In this document: positions 54,641 to 63,937 of the stretch, one piece after another
Numbering within the stretch: position 1 is the stretch's first letter
Layout of the letters: every line of letters begins with the position of its first letter
Origin: Azospirillum sp. B21
Lineage (GTDB): Bacteria > Pseudomonadota > Alphaproteobacteria > Azospirillales > Azospirillaceae
Length of the DNA stretch: 64,000 nucleotides
Assembly: GCF_008364825.1 (NCBI RefSeq)
Contig: NZ_VTTO01000020.1
Coordinates: forward strand, 1 to 64,000
Reading direction: 5' to 3'
Program-made: the position numbers and the translations under genes
The notes under the pieces: model-generated
Told to the model about the DNA's origin: nothing
Database searches by the model: none
Seen by the model: the letters and a program-made list of their open reading frames with translations, nothing else

Positions 54641-57600
54641 ATGATCCGCTACGCCGAACTGCAGGTCGCCACCAGCTTCAGCTTTCTGGAGGGGGCGTCG
54701 CACCCTGACGAGCTGGCGCTGACCGCGGCGGCACTCGGGCTGGCGGCGGTGGGGGTGACGGACCGCAATTCGCTGGCCGGCGTGGTGCAGATGCATGCGG
54801 CGGCGAAGAAGGCCGGCATCCGGGCGCTGATCGGCTGCCGGCTGGACCTGACCGACGCCGACAGCCTGCTGGCCTACCCGACCGACCGCGCCGCCTATGC
54901 CCGGCTGTCGCGGCTGCTGACCCTGGGCAAGATGCGGGCGCCCAAGGGGGAATGCTTCATCGCCCGCGCCGACGTGCTGGCCCATGCCGAGGGCATGCTG
55001 TTCCTGCTGCTGTCGCCCGACCGGCGCGACGAGTCGTTCCTGCGCGAGCTGCGCGCCTGGCGCGGCGGGCTGGCGCGCGGGCAGCTCTATCTGGCGGCGA
55101 GCCACCGCTACCAGGGCGACGACGGCCGGCGGCTGCGCTGGCTGGCCGGGCTGGCGGAGGCGGAAGGGGTGCCGCTGGTCGCCACCAACGACGTGCTCTA
55201 TCACGGCGCCGGGCGGCGGGCGCTGGCCGACGTGATGACCTGCATCCGCCATCACACCACCATCAACGAGGCCGGCTGGCGGCTGTCCGCCAATGCCGAG
55301 CGCCACCTGAAGCCGGCGGTCGAGATGGTGCGCCTGTTCCGCGACCATCCCGACGCCGTCGCCCGCAGCCTGGAGATCGCCGAGGCCTGCCGCTTCTCGC
55401 TGGACGAGCTGCGCTACGAGTACCCCGACGAGGTGGCGGAGGGGCGCGATCCGCAGGAGACGCTGGAAATCCTGACCTGGGCGGGTGCGGCCGGGAAGTA
55501 TCCCGGCGGCATCCCCGATCCGGTCCGGCAGACCGTGGAGCGCGAACTGGCCCTGATCGCCGGCCAGGGCTACGCCCCCTATTTCCTGACCGTCCACGAC
55601 ATCGTCCGATTCGCCAAGGGCCAGGGCATCCTCTGCCAGGGGCGCGGCAGCGCCGCCAACTCCGTCGTCTGCTATTGCCTGGGCATCACCTCGGTCGATC
55701 CGACTGAAATCGATCTGCTGTTCGAGCGCTTCATCTCCGCCGCCCGCGGCGAGCCGCCGGACATCGACGTCGATTTCGAGCATGAACGGCGCGAGGAGGT
55801 GATCCAGTACATCTATAAAAAATACGGCCGCGCCCGCGCCGGCCTGACCGCCACCGTCATCCGCTACCGCGCCCGCAGTGCGTTGCGCGAGGTCGGCAAG
55901 GCGATGGGGCTGTCGGCCGATCTGGTGGCGCGGCTGACCGGAACGATCTGGGGCTGGAGCAGCCAGGGCGTGGACGAGGAGCGCGCCCGTTCGCTCGGCC
56001 TCGACCCCGACGACCCGCGCCTGCAGCGGACGCTGGAACTGGCCAACGAACTGATCGGCTTTCCCCGCCACCTGTCGCAGCATGTCGGCGGCTTCGTCAT
56101 CACCCGCGGGCCGCTGTCCGATCTCTGCCCGGTCGCCAATGCCGCGATGGAGGACCGGACCACCATCGAATGGGACAAGGACGACATCGACGCGCTGGGC
56201 ATCCTGAAGGTCGACGTGCTGGCGCTGGGCATGCTGACCTGCATCCGTCGCGCCTTCGACCTGATCGAACAGGTGCATGGGCAACGCTGGACGCTCGACA
56301 GCCTGCCCAAGGAGGATCCGGCGGTCTACGACATGCTCTGCCGCGCCGACAGCCTGGGCGTCTTCCAGGTCGAAAGCCGCGCGCAGATGAGCATGCTGCC
56401 CCGGCTGCGCCCGCGGGAATTCTACGATCTGGTGATCGAGGTCGCCATCGTCCGCCCCGGTCCGATCCAGGGCGGCATGGTCCATCCCTACCTGCGCCGC
56501 CGCAGCGGGGCGGAGGAGATCACCTACCCGATGCCGGCGCTGAAGCCGGTCCTCTACAAGACGCTGGGCGTGCCGCTGTTCCAGGAGCAGGCGATGAAGG
56601 TCGCCATGGTCGGCGCCGGCTTCACCGCCGAGGAGGCCGACCAGCTGCGCCGCGCCATGGCCGCGTTCCGCAGGACAGGACAGGTGCGCCTGTTCCACGA
56701 CAAGTTCATCGCCGGCATGATTGCCAACGGCTGCGACCCCGCCTTCGCCGAACGCTGTTTCCAGCAGATCGAGGGCTTCGGCGAATACGGCTTCCCAGAA
56801 AGCCATGCCGCCAGCTTCGCGCGGCTGGTCTATGTCTCCGCCTGGATCAAGCGCCACCACCCCGCCATCTTCGCCGCCGCACTGCTGAACAGCCAGCCCA
56901 TGGGGTTCTACGCCCCCGCCCAGATCGTCCGCGACGCGCGGGAGCATGGCGTGACGGTCCTCCCGCCGGATGTGAATGTGTCGGGGTGGGATTGTGCGGT
57001 GGAGGTTGCGGGCGAGGCGCCGCCTCAGTCCCTTCTCCCCCCCGGGGAGAAGGTTAGGATGAGGGGGTTCGGCGCAGCCGAAGAGATCCTCGAAACGCAT
57101 CCCCCTCACCCCGACCCTCTCCCCGGGGGGGAGAGGGGGAAGCGCCTCTACCTCCGCCTCGGCCTCCGCCTCATCAAGGGCTTCACCGAGTCGCACGCCG
57201 ACGCCATCGTCCTCTCCCGCGCCGGCGGCTATCGCGACCCCTACGATTTGTGGCGGCGCGCCCGCCTGCCGGTCGCAGCATTGGAAAAGCTCGCCAAGGC
57301 CGACGCCTTCCGTTCCGTCGGGCTCGACCGGCGGGCGGCGCTGTGGGCGGTGCGGGCGCTGGGCGACCAGCCGCTGCCGCTGTTCGCGCGGCTGGACGGC
57401 CCGATGTCCGAAGAACCCGAAGCCCCGCTGCCCGCCATGGCGCTGGGGGAGCATGTGGTGATGGACTACACCAGCCTGTCGCTGTCGCTGAAGGCCCACC
57501 CGCTGGCCCTGCTGCGCGACGGCCTGCCCGGCATCACCCCGGCGGAGCGGCTGGCCCGGACGCGCGACGGCCGGCGCCTGACCACCGCCGGGCTGGTGCT

Positions 57601-57883
57601 GGTCCGCCAGCGGCCGGGCAGCGCCGAGGGCGTCGTCTTCATCACGCTGGAGGACGAGACCGGGGTCGCCAACCTCGTCGTCATGCCCGACGCCTTCGAG
57701 ACCTTCCGCCGCCCGATCATGACCGCGCGGATGATGGCCGCCACCGGCCGGGTGCAGAACCACGAGGGCGTGGTGCATCTGCGCGTGGAATCGCTGATCG
57801 ACCTGACCCACCGGCTGTCCGAACTGACCGGCGAAGACCGGCCCGCGGCCGGCCCCTTCCCCAAGGGCCGCAACTTTCATTGA
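54641..57883 (+). CDS. dnaE2: Error-prone DNA polymerase DnaE2 (ImuC)
   Basis: 1080 residues. The N-terminal PHP domain starts YAELQVATSFSFLEGASHPD. The polymerase palm has PDIDVDFEH (Asps near 374-376). A helix-hairpin-helix region and the OB fold (VVFITLEDETGVANLVV) follow. DnaE2 carries out SOS-induced lesion bypass with ImuA and ImuB, neither of which is adjacent here; no GTTC-N7-GTTC SOS box is seen before it. Residues about 797-833 come from an in-frame palindromic repeat (57028-57140) inserted between the fingers/HhH regions. Confidence 0.93.
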   Translation: MIRYAELQVATSFSFLEGASHPDELALTAAALGLAAVGVTDRNSLAGVVQMHAAAKKAGIRALIGCRLDLTDADSLLAYPTDRAAYARLSRLLTLGKMRAPKGECFIARADVLAHAEGMLFLLLSPDRRDESFLRELRAWRGGLARGQLYLAASHRYQGDDGRRLRWLAGLAEAEGVPLVATNDVLYHGAGRRALADVMTCIRHHTTINEAGWRLSANAERHLKPAVEMVRLFRDHPDAVARSLEIAEACRFSLDELRYEYPDEVAEGRDPQETLEILTWAGAAGKYPGGIPDPVRQTVERELALIAGQGYAPYFLTVHDIVRFAKGQGILCQGRGSAANSVVCYCLGITSVDPTEIDLLFERFISAARGEPPDIDVDFEHERREEVIQYIYKKYGRARAGLTATVIRYRARSALREVGKAMGLSADLVARLTGTIWGWSSQGVDEERARSLGLDPDDPRLQRTLELANELIGFPRHLSQHVGGFVITRGPLSDLCPVANAAMEDRTTIEWDKDDIDALGILKVDVLALGMLTCIRRAFDLIEQVHGQRWTLDSLPKEDPAVYDMLCRADSLGVFQVESRAQMSMLPRLRPREFYDLVIEVAIVRPGPIQGGMVHPYLRRRSGAEEITYPMPALKPVLYKTLGVPLFQEQAMKVAMVGAGFTAEEADQLRRAMAAFRRTGQVRLFHDKFIAGMIANGCDPAFAERCFQQIEGFGEYGFPESHAASFARLVYVSAWIKRHHPAIFAAALLNSQPMGFYAPAQIVRDAREHGVTVLPPDVNVSGWDCAVEVAGEAPPQSLLPPGEKVRMRGFGAAEEILETHPPHPDPLPGGERGKRLYLRLGLRLIKGFTESHADAIVLSRAGGYRDPYDLWRRARLPVAALEKLAKADAFRSVGLDRRAALWAVRALGDQPLPLFARLDGPMSEEPEAPLPAMALGEHVVMDYTSLSLSLKAHPLALLRDGLPGITPAERLARTRDGRRLTTAGLVLVRQRPGSAEGVVFITLEDETGVANLVVMPDAFETFRRPIMTARMMAATGRVQNHEGVVHLRVESLIDLTHRLSELTGEDRPAAGPFPKGRNFH
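57028..57140. repeat. Two-armed palindromic repeat, type A (copy 6), inside dnaE2
   Basis: The left arm has CTTCTCCCCCCCGGGGAGAAG then TTAGGATGAGGGGG; the right arm has CCCCCTCACCCCGACCC then CTCTCCCCGGGGGGGAGAG. It is translated in the dnaE2 frame as a segment including LLPPGEKVRMRG and PPHPDPLPGGERG, with no stop and no frame change. It resembles the in-gene palindromic elements known from Rickettsia. Confidence 0.88.
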
Positions 57884-57917
57884 AGTGACCGGCCATTTTA
57901 ATTCAGCCAGCTGATTG

Positions 57918-57941
57918 CTCCTGACATCACGCTGTCAGGAG
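57918..57941. promoter_or_regulatory. Inverted repeat before the VOC gene
   Basis: CTCCTGACA (57918-57926) and TGTCAGGAG (57933-57941) are perfect 9-bp inverted repeats with a 6-base spacer. A further half-copy TGTCAGGAG sits at 57998-58006, overlapping the ribosome site of the VOC gene. It may be an operator for the WYL regulator downstream, or a dnaE2 terminator. Confidence 0.5.
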
Positions 57942-58014
57942 GGGGTGTGCTATCAAGGGGGAGTGCCGGCACGAACCACGAACATCCCTCCCCCACTTGT
58001 CAGGAGCCCGTTCC

Positions 58015-58392
58015 ATGAACAACCCGCATGTCGCCACCTGGTTCGAAATCCCCGCCGCCGACCTCGCCCGTGCCGTGCGCTTCTACGAGGCCGTCTTCGC
58101 CACCAAGATGGTCCAGGAACCCTGCCCCAGCGGCATGAAGATGGCTGTCTTCCCGGCCGACGGCGAGGCGGTGAAGGGCTGCCTGATCGAGCACGAGTCG
58201 TGCAAGCCCAGCGCCGACGGCACGACCGTCTACCTGAACGGCGGCGACGACCTGTCCGCCCCGCTGGCCCGTGCCGAGCAGGCCGGCGCCACCATCGTCG
58301 TGCCGAAGACGCTGATCACCCCCGAAATCGGCTATTTCGCCCAGTTCATCGACAGCGAGGGCAACCGCGTCGGCCTCTATTCGATGCACTGA
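58015..58392 (+). CDS. VOC family (glyoxalase-like) protein
   Basis: 125 residues. HVATWFEIPAADLARAVRFY is the first VOC module and EIGYFAQFIDSEGNRVGLYS the last strands of the second. Such proteins bind a metal and act on small dicarbonyl or aromatic substrates or as resistance proteins; the substrate is unknown. CAGGAG lies 8 bases before the ATG. The WYL regulator follows 37 bases on, which suggests it controls this gene. Confidence 0.9.
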   Translation: MNNPHVATWFEIPAADLARAVRFYEAVFATKMVQEPCPSGMKMAVFPADGEAVKGCLIEHESCKPSADGTTVYLNGGDDLSAPLARAEQAGATIVVPKTLITPEIGYFAQFIDSEGNRVGLYSMH

Positions 58393-58429
58393 TCCCGATG
58401 CACTGACCCTGCCGACCTGAGCCGCCTCC

Positions 58430-59125
58430 ATGCGCCGCGCCGACCGCCTGTTCCAGATCGTCCAGCATCTCCGCAAGGGGCGGCTGGTGACGGCTGCCGA
58501 ACTGGCGCGCTGCCTGGAGGTGTCGGAGCGCACCGTCTACCGCGACATGCGCGACCTCGCCTCCTCCGGCGTGCCGGTGGAGGGCGAGGCCGGCGTCGGC
58601 TATCTGCTGCGCGACGGCTACGACCTGCCGCCGCTGATGTTCACCCGGGAGGAGGTGGAGGCGCTGGTGGTCGGCGCCCGCCTCGCCCGCGCCTGGGTCG
58701 GCGGCGGCTTGGCCGATGCCGCCGCCCGCGCGCTGGACAAGGTGGAGGCGGTGGTGCCGGAGGCACGGCGGCGCGAGCTGGCCGACAGCCGCGTCTTCGT
58801 CCCCGACTTCTCCTTCCCCGCCCCCTTGCGCGAGCGGATGGACGTGCTGCGCTGCGCCATCAACGCCAGGCGCGTCGTGCTGTTCGACTACCGGCGCGAG
58901 GACGGCACCCATTCCGCCCGCGCGGTCCAGCCGCTGGGCCTGTTCTTCTGGGGCCGCGTCTGGACGCTCGGCGCCTGGTGCGAACTGCGCGAGGAGTTCC
59001 GCAGCTTCCGCATCGACCGCATGGAGACCCTGATGGCGCTGGAGCGCCGATTCGACGAAATCCCCGGCCGCGGCCTGGAGGACTATCTCGCCCTTTGGCG
59101 CGAGGAAGGCTGTCCGCGGGGGTGA
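58430..59125 (+). CDS. HTH/WYL domain transcriptional regulator (YafY-like)
   Basis: 231 residues. The N-terminal winged helix (DRLFQIVQHLRKGRLVTAAE, then ERTVYRDMRDLASSGVPV) is of the DeoR-like HTH_11 type. The WYL domain (about 135-225) has VVLFDYRREDGTHSARAVQP and LGAWCELREEFRSFRIDRM. WYL domains sense ligands, in some cases nucleic acid. The pairing with a VOC gene is common. Confidence 0.92.
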   Translation: MRRADRLFQIVQHLRKGRLVTAAELARCLEVSERTVYRDMRDLASSGVPVEGEAGVGYLLRDGYDLPPLMFTREEVEALVVGARLARAWVGGGLADAAARALDKVEAVVPEARRRELADSRVFVPDFSFPAPLRERMDVLRCAINARRVVLFDYRREDGTHSARAVQPLGLFFWGRVWTLGAWCELREEFRSFRIDRMETLMALERRFDEIPGRGLEDYLALWREEGCPRG

Positions 59126-59131
59126 GGCGCC

Positions 59132-59602
59132 CTACTCCACCAGCCTGATCTCCGTCGTCGCCACGCCCGACGCGCCGACAGGCACCGCATAGTCGTCGAA
59201 GCTCGGCGGGCCGAAGCTGCCGCGGGCGGAGCGGCTGAAGCCGTGCGGTTCGGCGGGGATGCCGAACAGCCCGGTGGCGAGTTCCCCGTTGTTGTCCAGG
59301 TCCTGGAAGGCGATCAGCCCATAGCGCCCGGCCGGCAGGTCGGGGAAGACCGCGACCAGATCCGTCCCCACCGCCGCGGCGAAATAGCCGGCGCGCGGCG
59401 CCTTCGCCGCCTGCGCCTCGGCACTGTCGAACAGCGCGATCATCACCTTGCCCTGATTGGGCTTGACGTTGCGGACGGTTGCGCGAAGCTCCCCGGCGGC
59501 GGCCGTACCCGCGGTTGCCAGCACCAGCAGCGTCACCGGGGCGGTCATCCTTGCGAACCAACGGCTTGCAAACCTACGCGCGAACCAACGGCATGCCTTC
59601 AT
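59132..59602 (-). CDS. Secreted DUF2141 domain protein
   Basis: 156 residues. Signal-peptide region MTAPVTLLVLATAGTAAAGE follows an Arg/Trp-rich lead that contains a 9-residue near-duplication (RWFARRFAS, RWFARMTAP), caused by a 27-bp-spaced direct repeat of GCGAACCAACGGC at 59553 and 59580. The DUF2141 core has PAGRYGLIAFQDLDNNGELA and GFSRSARGSFGPPSFDD. Function unknown, envelope location likely. Start with AGGAAGGA at 59602; the inner ATG at 59548 would give a cleaner signal peptide. Confidence 0.85.
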   Translation of the reverse strand: MKACRWFARRFASRWFARMTAPVTLLVLATAGTAAAGELRATVRNVKPNQGKVMIALFDSAEAQAAKAPRAGYFAAAVGTDLVAVFPDLPAGRYGLIAFQDLDNNGELATGLFGIPAEPHGFSRSARGSFGPPSFDDYAVPVGASGVATTEIRLVE

Positions 59603-59647
59603 TTCCCGATCCTTCCTGGCGATCCCCGGCCGGCCGGGCACCGCGCG

Positions 59648-60496
59648 ATGCGTGACGCAACCATGCCGGACGGCGCCGCCTCCACCCCATCCGCCCCTTA
59701 TGGGCGGCGCATGCTGCGCCGGCACCTGCCGCTGCTGGCGGGCTCCATCCTAGCATTGGCTCTGCTGGGACCGTTCGGCACATTTCGGGAGATGGGTTTT
59801 CTCTCGCGGCTTGCCTATTGGGGCGGGCTGATCACCACCGGCTGGTCGATGTTCGAACTGGTGGTGCAGGTCGCCCGCCGCGTCCTGCCGAATCTGGAGC
59901 GCACATGGCCGCTGATGCTGGCCGCGGCGTTCCTGACCGTCGGCGTGCTGCAGACCCTGGTGGTCGCCCTGTTGGAAAACCGGCTGCGCGGCCAGGATTT
60001 CCTCACCCCCGCCGGGCTGGCCGAACTGTTCGGCTATGTGCTGGTCATCACCACCCTGGTGGCGGCCCTGCCGGTGTGGCTGGAGTTGCGGGAGCAAGGC
60101 ATCGTCGGGCACCGACCGCCTGCCCCGCCCGAGTCCTCCATTGACGGCAGACCGGCCACGCCACGCCTCGCCCCGTTCCTCGACCGCATCCCGTCCAGGC
60201 TGGGCCGCGACCTGCTGGCGCTGGAGATGGAGGACCATTACGTCCGCGTCCACACCGCGCTGGGCAGCGACCTGATCCTGATGCGGATGCGCGACGCGGT
60301 GGCGGAACTGGCGGGCATCGACGGGCGGCAGGTCCACCGCTCCTATTGGGTCGCCGCCTCCGCCGTCGCGGCGGTGGAGCGCAAGCCGGACGGCAAGCTG
60401 TCGCTGCGGCTGACCAACGGCCTGCTGGTGCCGGTCAGCCGCACCCACGCGCCCTCGGTGCGCGCCGCCGGCTGGACCGAGAAGGCCGTCTCCTAA
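59648..60496 (+). CDS. LytTR DNA-binding domain protein with membrane N-terminus
   Basis: 282 residues. About four membrane helices (residues 22-150) precede a C-terminal LytTR domain (about 175-275) with LLALEMEDHYVRVHTALGSD, IDGRQVHRSYWVAASAV and LTNGLLVPVSRTHAPSVRA. It is a likely one-component, membrane-bound transcription regulator; the signal is unknown. Start ATG 59648 or 59663. Its stop overlaps the convergent gpsA stop by 4 bases. Confidence 0.85.
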   Translation: MRDATMPDGAASTPSAPYGRRMLRRHLPLLAGSILALALLGPFGTFREMGFLSRLAYWGGLITTGWSMFELVVQVARRVLPNLERTWPLMLAAAFLTVGVLQTLVVALLENRLRGQDFLTPAGLAELFGYVLVITTLVAALPVWLELREQGIVGHRPPAPPESSIDGRPATPRLAPFLDRIPSRLGRDLLALEMEDHYVRVHTALGSDLILMRMRDAVAELAGIDGRQVHRSYWVAASAVAAVERKPDGKLSLRLTNGLLVPVSRTHAPSVRAAGWTEKAVS

Positions 60497-61512
60497 ACGC
60501 CCTCTCCGCGGAAGGGGCGCGACAGCAGCCCGTCGATGGTCTCGTCCAGCCCGGCGCCGCGGTTCAAGATGGCGTCGACCGCGGCGCAGATCGGCATGTC
60601 GACGCCCAGCTTCGCCGCCAGCCCGACCACCGCGGCGGCGGTGTAGACGCCTTCCGCCACCGACCGGCGCACCGCCAGGATCTCGGCCAGCGCCTTGCCC
60701 TCGCCCAGCGCCGCCCCCAGCGACATGTTGCGCGACTGCAGACTGGAGCAGGTCAGCGTCAAATCGCCCAGGCCCGACAGCCCCATCAGCGTCTCCGCCC
60801 GTCCGCCGAGCGCCAGCGCCAGCCGGGTGATCTCCGCCAGCCCGCGGGTGATCAGCGCGGCGCGGGCATTGTCGCCCAGCCGCCGCCCCTCGACCACGCC
60901 GCAGGCGATGGCCAGCACATTCTTCACCGCCCCGCCGATCTGCGAGCCGACGACGTCGTCCGAGCGGTAGGGCCGGAAGGTGCGGCTGCCCAACGCGGCG
61001 ACCAGCGCCGTGCCCAGCGCCTCGTCGGCGCAGGCCAGCGTCACCGCCGTGGGCAGCCCGCGCGCCACCTCCGCCGCGAAGGTCGGGCCGGACAGGATCG
61101 CCACCGGATTGCCGCCCGGCAGGGACGCGGCGACCGCCTCGCTCATCAGCGCGTGGCTGTCCAGCTCGATCCCCTTGGCGCAGACGACCACCGGCGCGCC
61201 CGACTTCAGCAGCGGCGCCATCCGTGCGGTGACGCTGCGCGCATGCTGGGCCGGCGACACCAGCAGCACCGCGTCGCAATCGCCGAGATCGGCCAGATCG
61301 CCGGTGACCCGCAACGCGTCGGGCAGCGGCACGCCGGGCAGGTAGTCGCGGTTCTCGCGCCGGATGCTCATCGCCTCCACCACCGCCGGCTCGCGCGCCC
61401 ACAGCAGCGTCTCCCGCCCGGCGCGCAACGCCGCCAGCGCCAGCGCCGTCCCCCAGGCGCCGCCGCCGACGACGCCGATGCGGTGAAGGGAGGAGGGGGG
61501 CACGGCACTCAT
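60493..61512 (-). CDS. gpsA: Glycerol-3-phosphate dehydrogenase [NAD(P)+]
   Basis: 339 residues. The nucleotide-binding start is GVVGGGAWGTALA (13-25). VVCAKGIE, AILSGPTFAAEVA and the catalytic Lys in GGAVKNVLAIACGV are conserved. It reduces dihydroxyacetone phosphate to glycerol 3-phosphate for phospholipids. It lies downstream of tsaD on the same strand, with a palindromic repeat between. Confidence 0.96.
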   Translation of the reverse strand: MSAVPPSSLHRIGVVGGGAWGTALALAALRAGRETLLWAREPAVVEAMSIRRENRDYLPGVPLPDALRVTGDLADLGDCDAVLLVSPAQHARSVTARMAPLLKSGAPVVVCAKGIELDSHALMSEAVAASLPGGNPVAILSGPTFAAEVARGLPTAVTLACADEALGTALVAALGSRTFRPYRSDDVVGSQIGGAVKNVLAIACGVVEGRRLGDNARAALITRGLAEITRLALALGGRAETLMGLSGLGDLTLTCSSLQSRNMSLGAALGEGKALAEILAVRRSVAEGVYTAAAVVGLAAKLGVDMPICAAVDAILNRGAGLDETIDGLLSRPFRGEGV

Positions 61513-61555
61513 GGCGATTCACTCACGCTAATGAAACGATCACCAAAGCGATCAC

Positions 61556-61712
61556 GCCCCACCCTCCCTCTCCCCCCCGGGGAGAGGGTCGGGGTGAGGG
61601 GGATGCATGGGGAGGATTTAGAAGAAATGCAGCAGCGTCGCGCATCGAACAGAGCCACGCCGCGCATCCCCCTCACCCTAACCCTCTCCCCGGGGGGGAG
61701 AGGGGACATCAC
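61556..61712. repeat. Two-armed palindromic repeat, type A (copy 7)
   Basis: Left hairpin CCTCTCCCCCCCGGGGAGAGG then GTCGGGGTGAGGGGGATGC; right arm GCATCCCCCTCACCCTAACC then the matching hairpin. The spacer (about 61606-61662) is longer than in other copies. It fills the gap between tsaD and gpsA. Confidence 0.85.
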
Positions 61713-61741
61713 CGGGGAGAGAGAGAATACAAGGATGCGTC

Positions 61742-62815
61742 TCACGCCTTCACCCCCGCACCCACTCCCGCGCGCCCGATCACCGGCGCGGCGCTCGGAT
61801 CCAGCGGCCAGCGCGGGCGGGGAGCGAAGTTCAGCGGATCGCTCTCGCCCAGCCGGAAGCGCTCGATCCCGGCCCAGGCGATCATCGCCGCGTTGTCGGT
61901 GCACAGGCGCAGCGGCGGGGCGACGAACGGCATGCGCTGCTTTTCCGCCAGGGTCGCCAGCCGGCTGCGGATCGCCTTGTTGGCGGCGACACCGCCGGCG
62001 ACCACCAGGGCGCCGCCCTGCGGATGATCCTCCTTGAAGCGGCGGATGGCGCGGGCGCAGCGGTCGGCCAGCACCTCCGCCACCGTCGCCTGGAAGGCGG
62101 CGGCGAGGTCGTCGCGGTCGGCGTCCGTCAGCACGCCGCCCAACTCCTCCACATGCCGCCGCACCGCGGTCTTCAGCCCGGAGAAGGAAAAGTCGCAGCC
62201 CGGACGCCCCAGCATCGGCCGCGGCAGCTCGAAGCGCGCCGGGTTGGTGGCGCGCGCCGCCGCTTTCTCCACCAGCGGCCCGCCGGGATAGCCCAGCCCC
62301 AGCAGCTTGGCGGTCTTGTCGAAGGCCTCGCCCACCGCGTCGTCGATGGTGGTGCCGAGCCGGCGGTAGCGCCCGACCCCCTCCACCGCCAGCAGCTGGC
62401 AATGGCCACCCGACACCAGCAGCAGCAGGTAGGGAAAGGCGACATCGTCGGTCAGCCGCGCGGTCAGCGCGTGGCCTTCCAGATGGTTGACGGCGACGAA
62501 GGGCAGGTTGCGCGCCGCGGCGATGGCCTTGGCGGTCATCACGCCGACGATGACGCCGCCGATCAGCCCCGGCCCGCCGGTGGCCGCCACCGCATCGAGG
62601 TCGCCGAAGCCGATCCCGGCCTCCGCCATCGCGCGGCGGATCAGCCCGTCCAGATGTTCCAGATGGGCGCGGGCGGCGATTTCCGGGACGACGCCGCCAT
62701 AAGGCGTGTGGTCGTCCAGTTGCGACAGCACGACGTCGGCGCGGATCTCGCGCGCGTCGGTGACGATTGCGGCGGCCGTCTCGTCGCAGCTCGTTTCAAT
62801 TCCAAGAACGATCAT
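61742..62815 (-). CDS. tsaD: tRNA N6-adenosine threonylcarbamoyltransferase TsaD
   Basis: 357 residues. MIVLGIETSCDETAAAIV is the family start. The metal-binding HLEGH (about 112-116), YLLLLVSGGHCQLL and GGVAANKAIRSRL are conserved. It transfers threonylcarbamoyl to A37 of ANN-decoding tRNAs with TsaB and TsaE. It is divergent from hemC. Confidence 0.97.
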   Translation of the reverse strand: MIVLGIETSCDETAAAIVTDAREIRADVVLSQLDDHTPYGGVVPEIAARAHLEHLDGLIRRAMAEAGIGFGDLDAVAATGGPGLIGGVIVGVMTAKAIAAARNLPFVAVNHLEGHALTARLTDDVAFPYLLLLVSGGHCQLLAVEGVGRYRRLGTTIDDAVGEAFDKTAKLLGLGYPGGPLVEKAAARATNPARFELPRPMLGRPGCDFSFSGLKTAVRRHVEELGGVLTDADRDDLAAAFQATVAEVLADRCARAIRRFKEDHPQGGALVVAGGVAANKAIRSRLATLAEKQRMPFVAPPLRLCTDNAAMIAWAGIERFRLGESDPLNFAPRPRWPLDPSAAPVIGRAGVGAGVKA

Positions 62816-62973
62816 CGCGCCAAACTAGCCGCCTTGGCGGTCCGGGTACAGGATGGAGTTGCGCACACGCGGGCGCGGGAATGCGGGCGCGTGAAATTTG
62901 ATCAGCCTCAATCTTATGTATGAGGGGCAGACGAATCCTTGCAAAGCTGCGCGGATCCCCTAGAACACGCCCT

Positions 62974-63912
62974 ATGACGACCCACCCGCTCCGTATCGGG
63001 ACGCGCGGCAGCCCGCTGGCGCTGGCGCAGGCCCATGAAACCCGCGACCGCCTGATCGCCGCCCATCCGCATCTGGCCGCCCCCGGCGCCATCGAGATCG
63101 TCGTCTTCAAGACCACCGGCGACCGCATCCTCGACCGCACCCTGGCGGAAGCGGGCGGCAAGGGCCTGTTCACCAAGGAGCTGGAGGAGGCGCTGTTCGA
63201 CGGCCGCGCCGACCTTGCCGTCCATTCGATGAAGGACGTGCCGACCCAGCTTCCCGACGGGCTGGAGATCGCCACCCTGCTGCCGCGCGAGGATCCGCGC
63301 GACGCCTTCTTCGCCCGCTCCGGCAGCGGTCTGGCCGACCTGCCCGCCGGGTCGGTGGTCGGCACCGCCGGCCTGCGCCGTCAGGCCCAGGTGCTGGAAC
63401 TGCGTCCCGACCTGAAAATTTTCCCCCTGCGCGGCAACGTGCAGACCCGCCTGTCCAAGCTGGACGCCGGCGAGGTCGATGCCACCCTGCTGGCGTTGGC
63501 CGGCCTGCGCCGCCTCGGCCTGACCGACCGCATCACTGCAGTGCTGGAGCCGGAAACCATGCTGCCCGCGGTCGCCCAGGGTGCCATCGGCATCGAGATC
63601 CGCAGCGACGACGACGCCACCCGCGCCTTGCTGGCCCCGCTGAACTGCGCGGAGACCATGGTCCGCGTCACGGCGGAACGCGCGCTGCTGGCTGCGCTGG
63701 ACGGCTCCTGCCGCACCCCGATCGCCGCGCTGGCGGTGCTCGACGGCGACGACCTGCATCTGCGCGCCAAGGTGCTGTCCCATGACGGCCGGACCATCTT
63801 CCGGGCCGAGCGCCGCGGCAAGGCGGCTGACGCCGAGTCGCTGGGTGCCGACGCCGGAGCCGAGATCCGGGCGCAGCTGCCGCCCGATTTCTTCGCCCCC
63901 GCGCCGCACTGA
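62974..63912 (+). CDS. hemC: Hydroxymethylbilane synthase (porphobilinogen deaminase)
   Basis: 312 residues. RIGTRGSPLALAQA opens the enzyme. The dipyrromethane cofactor is carried by C246 in ALDGSCRTPIAALA, and TTGDRILDRTLAEAGGKGLF and VHSMKDVPT hold catalytic Asp and Lys residues. It polymerises four porphobilinogens for haem, sirohaem and cobalamin. hemD follows 25 bases on. The longer frame from 62920 is not conserved in type. Confidence 0.97.
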   Translation: MTTHPLRIGTRGSPLALAQAHETRDRLIAAHPHLAAPGAIEIVVFKTTGDRILDRTLAEAGGKGLFTKELEEALFDGRADLAVHSMKDVPTQLPDGLEIATLLPREDPRDAFFARSGSGLADLPAGSVVGTAGLRRQAQVLELRPDLKIFPLRGNVQTRLSKLDAGEVDATLLALAGLRRLGLTDRITAVLEPETMLPAVAQGAIGIEIRSDDDATRALLAPLNCAETMVRVTAERALLAALDGSCRTPIAALAVLDGDDLHLRAKVLSHDGRTIFRAERRGKAADAESLGADAGAEIRAQLPPDFFAPAPH

Positions 63913-63937
63913 TCCCCACCCCGGCCGAGTTTTCCGC

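Noticed and set aside
54443..57880. Minus-strand open frame opposite dnaE2
   Set aside because: The plus strand encodes a full polymerase with all motifs; the antisense protein has no recognisable feature.
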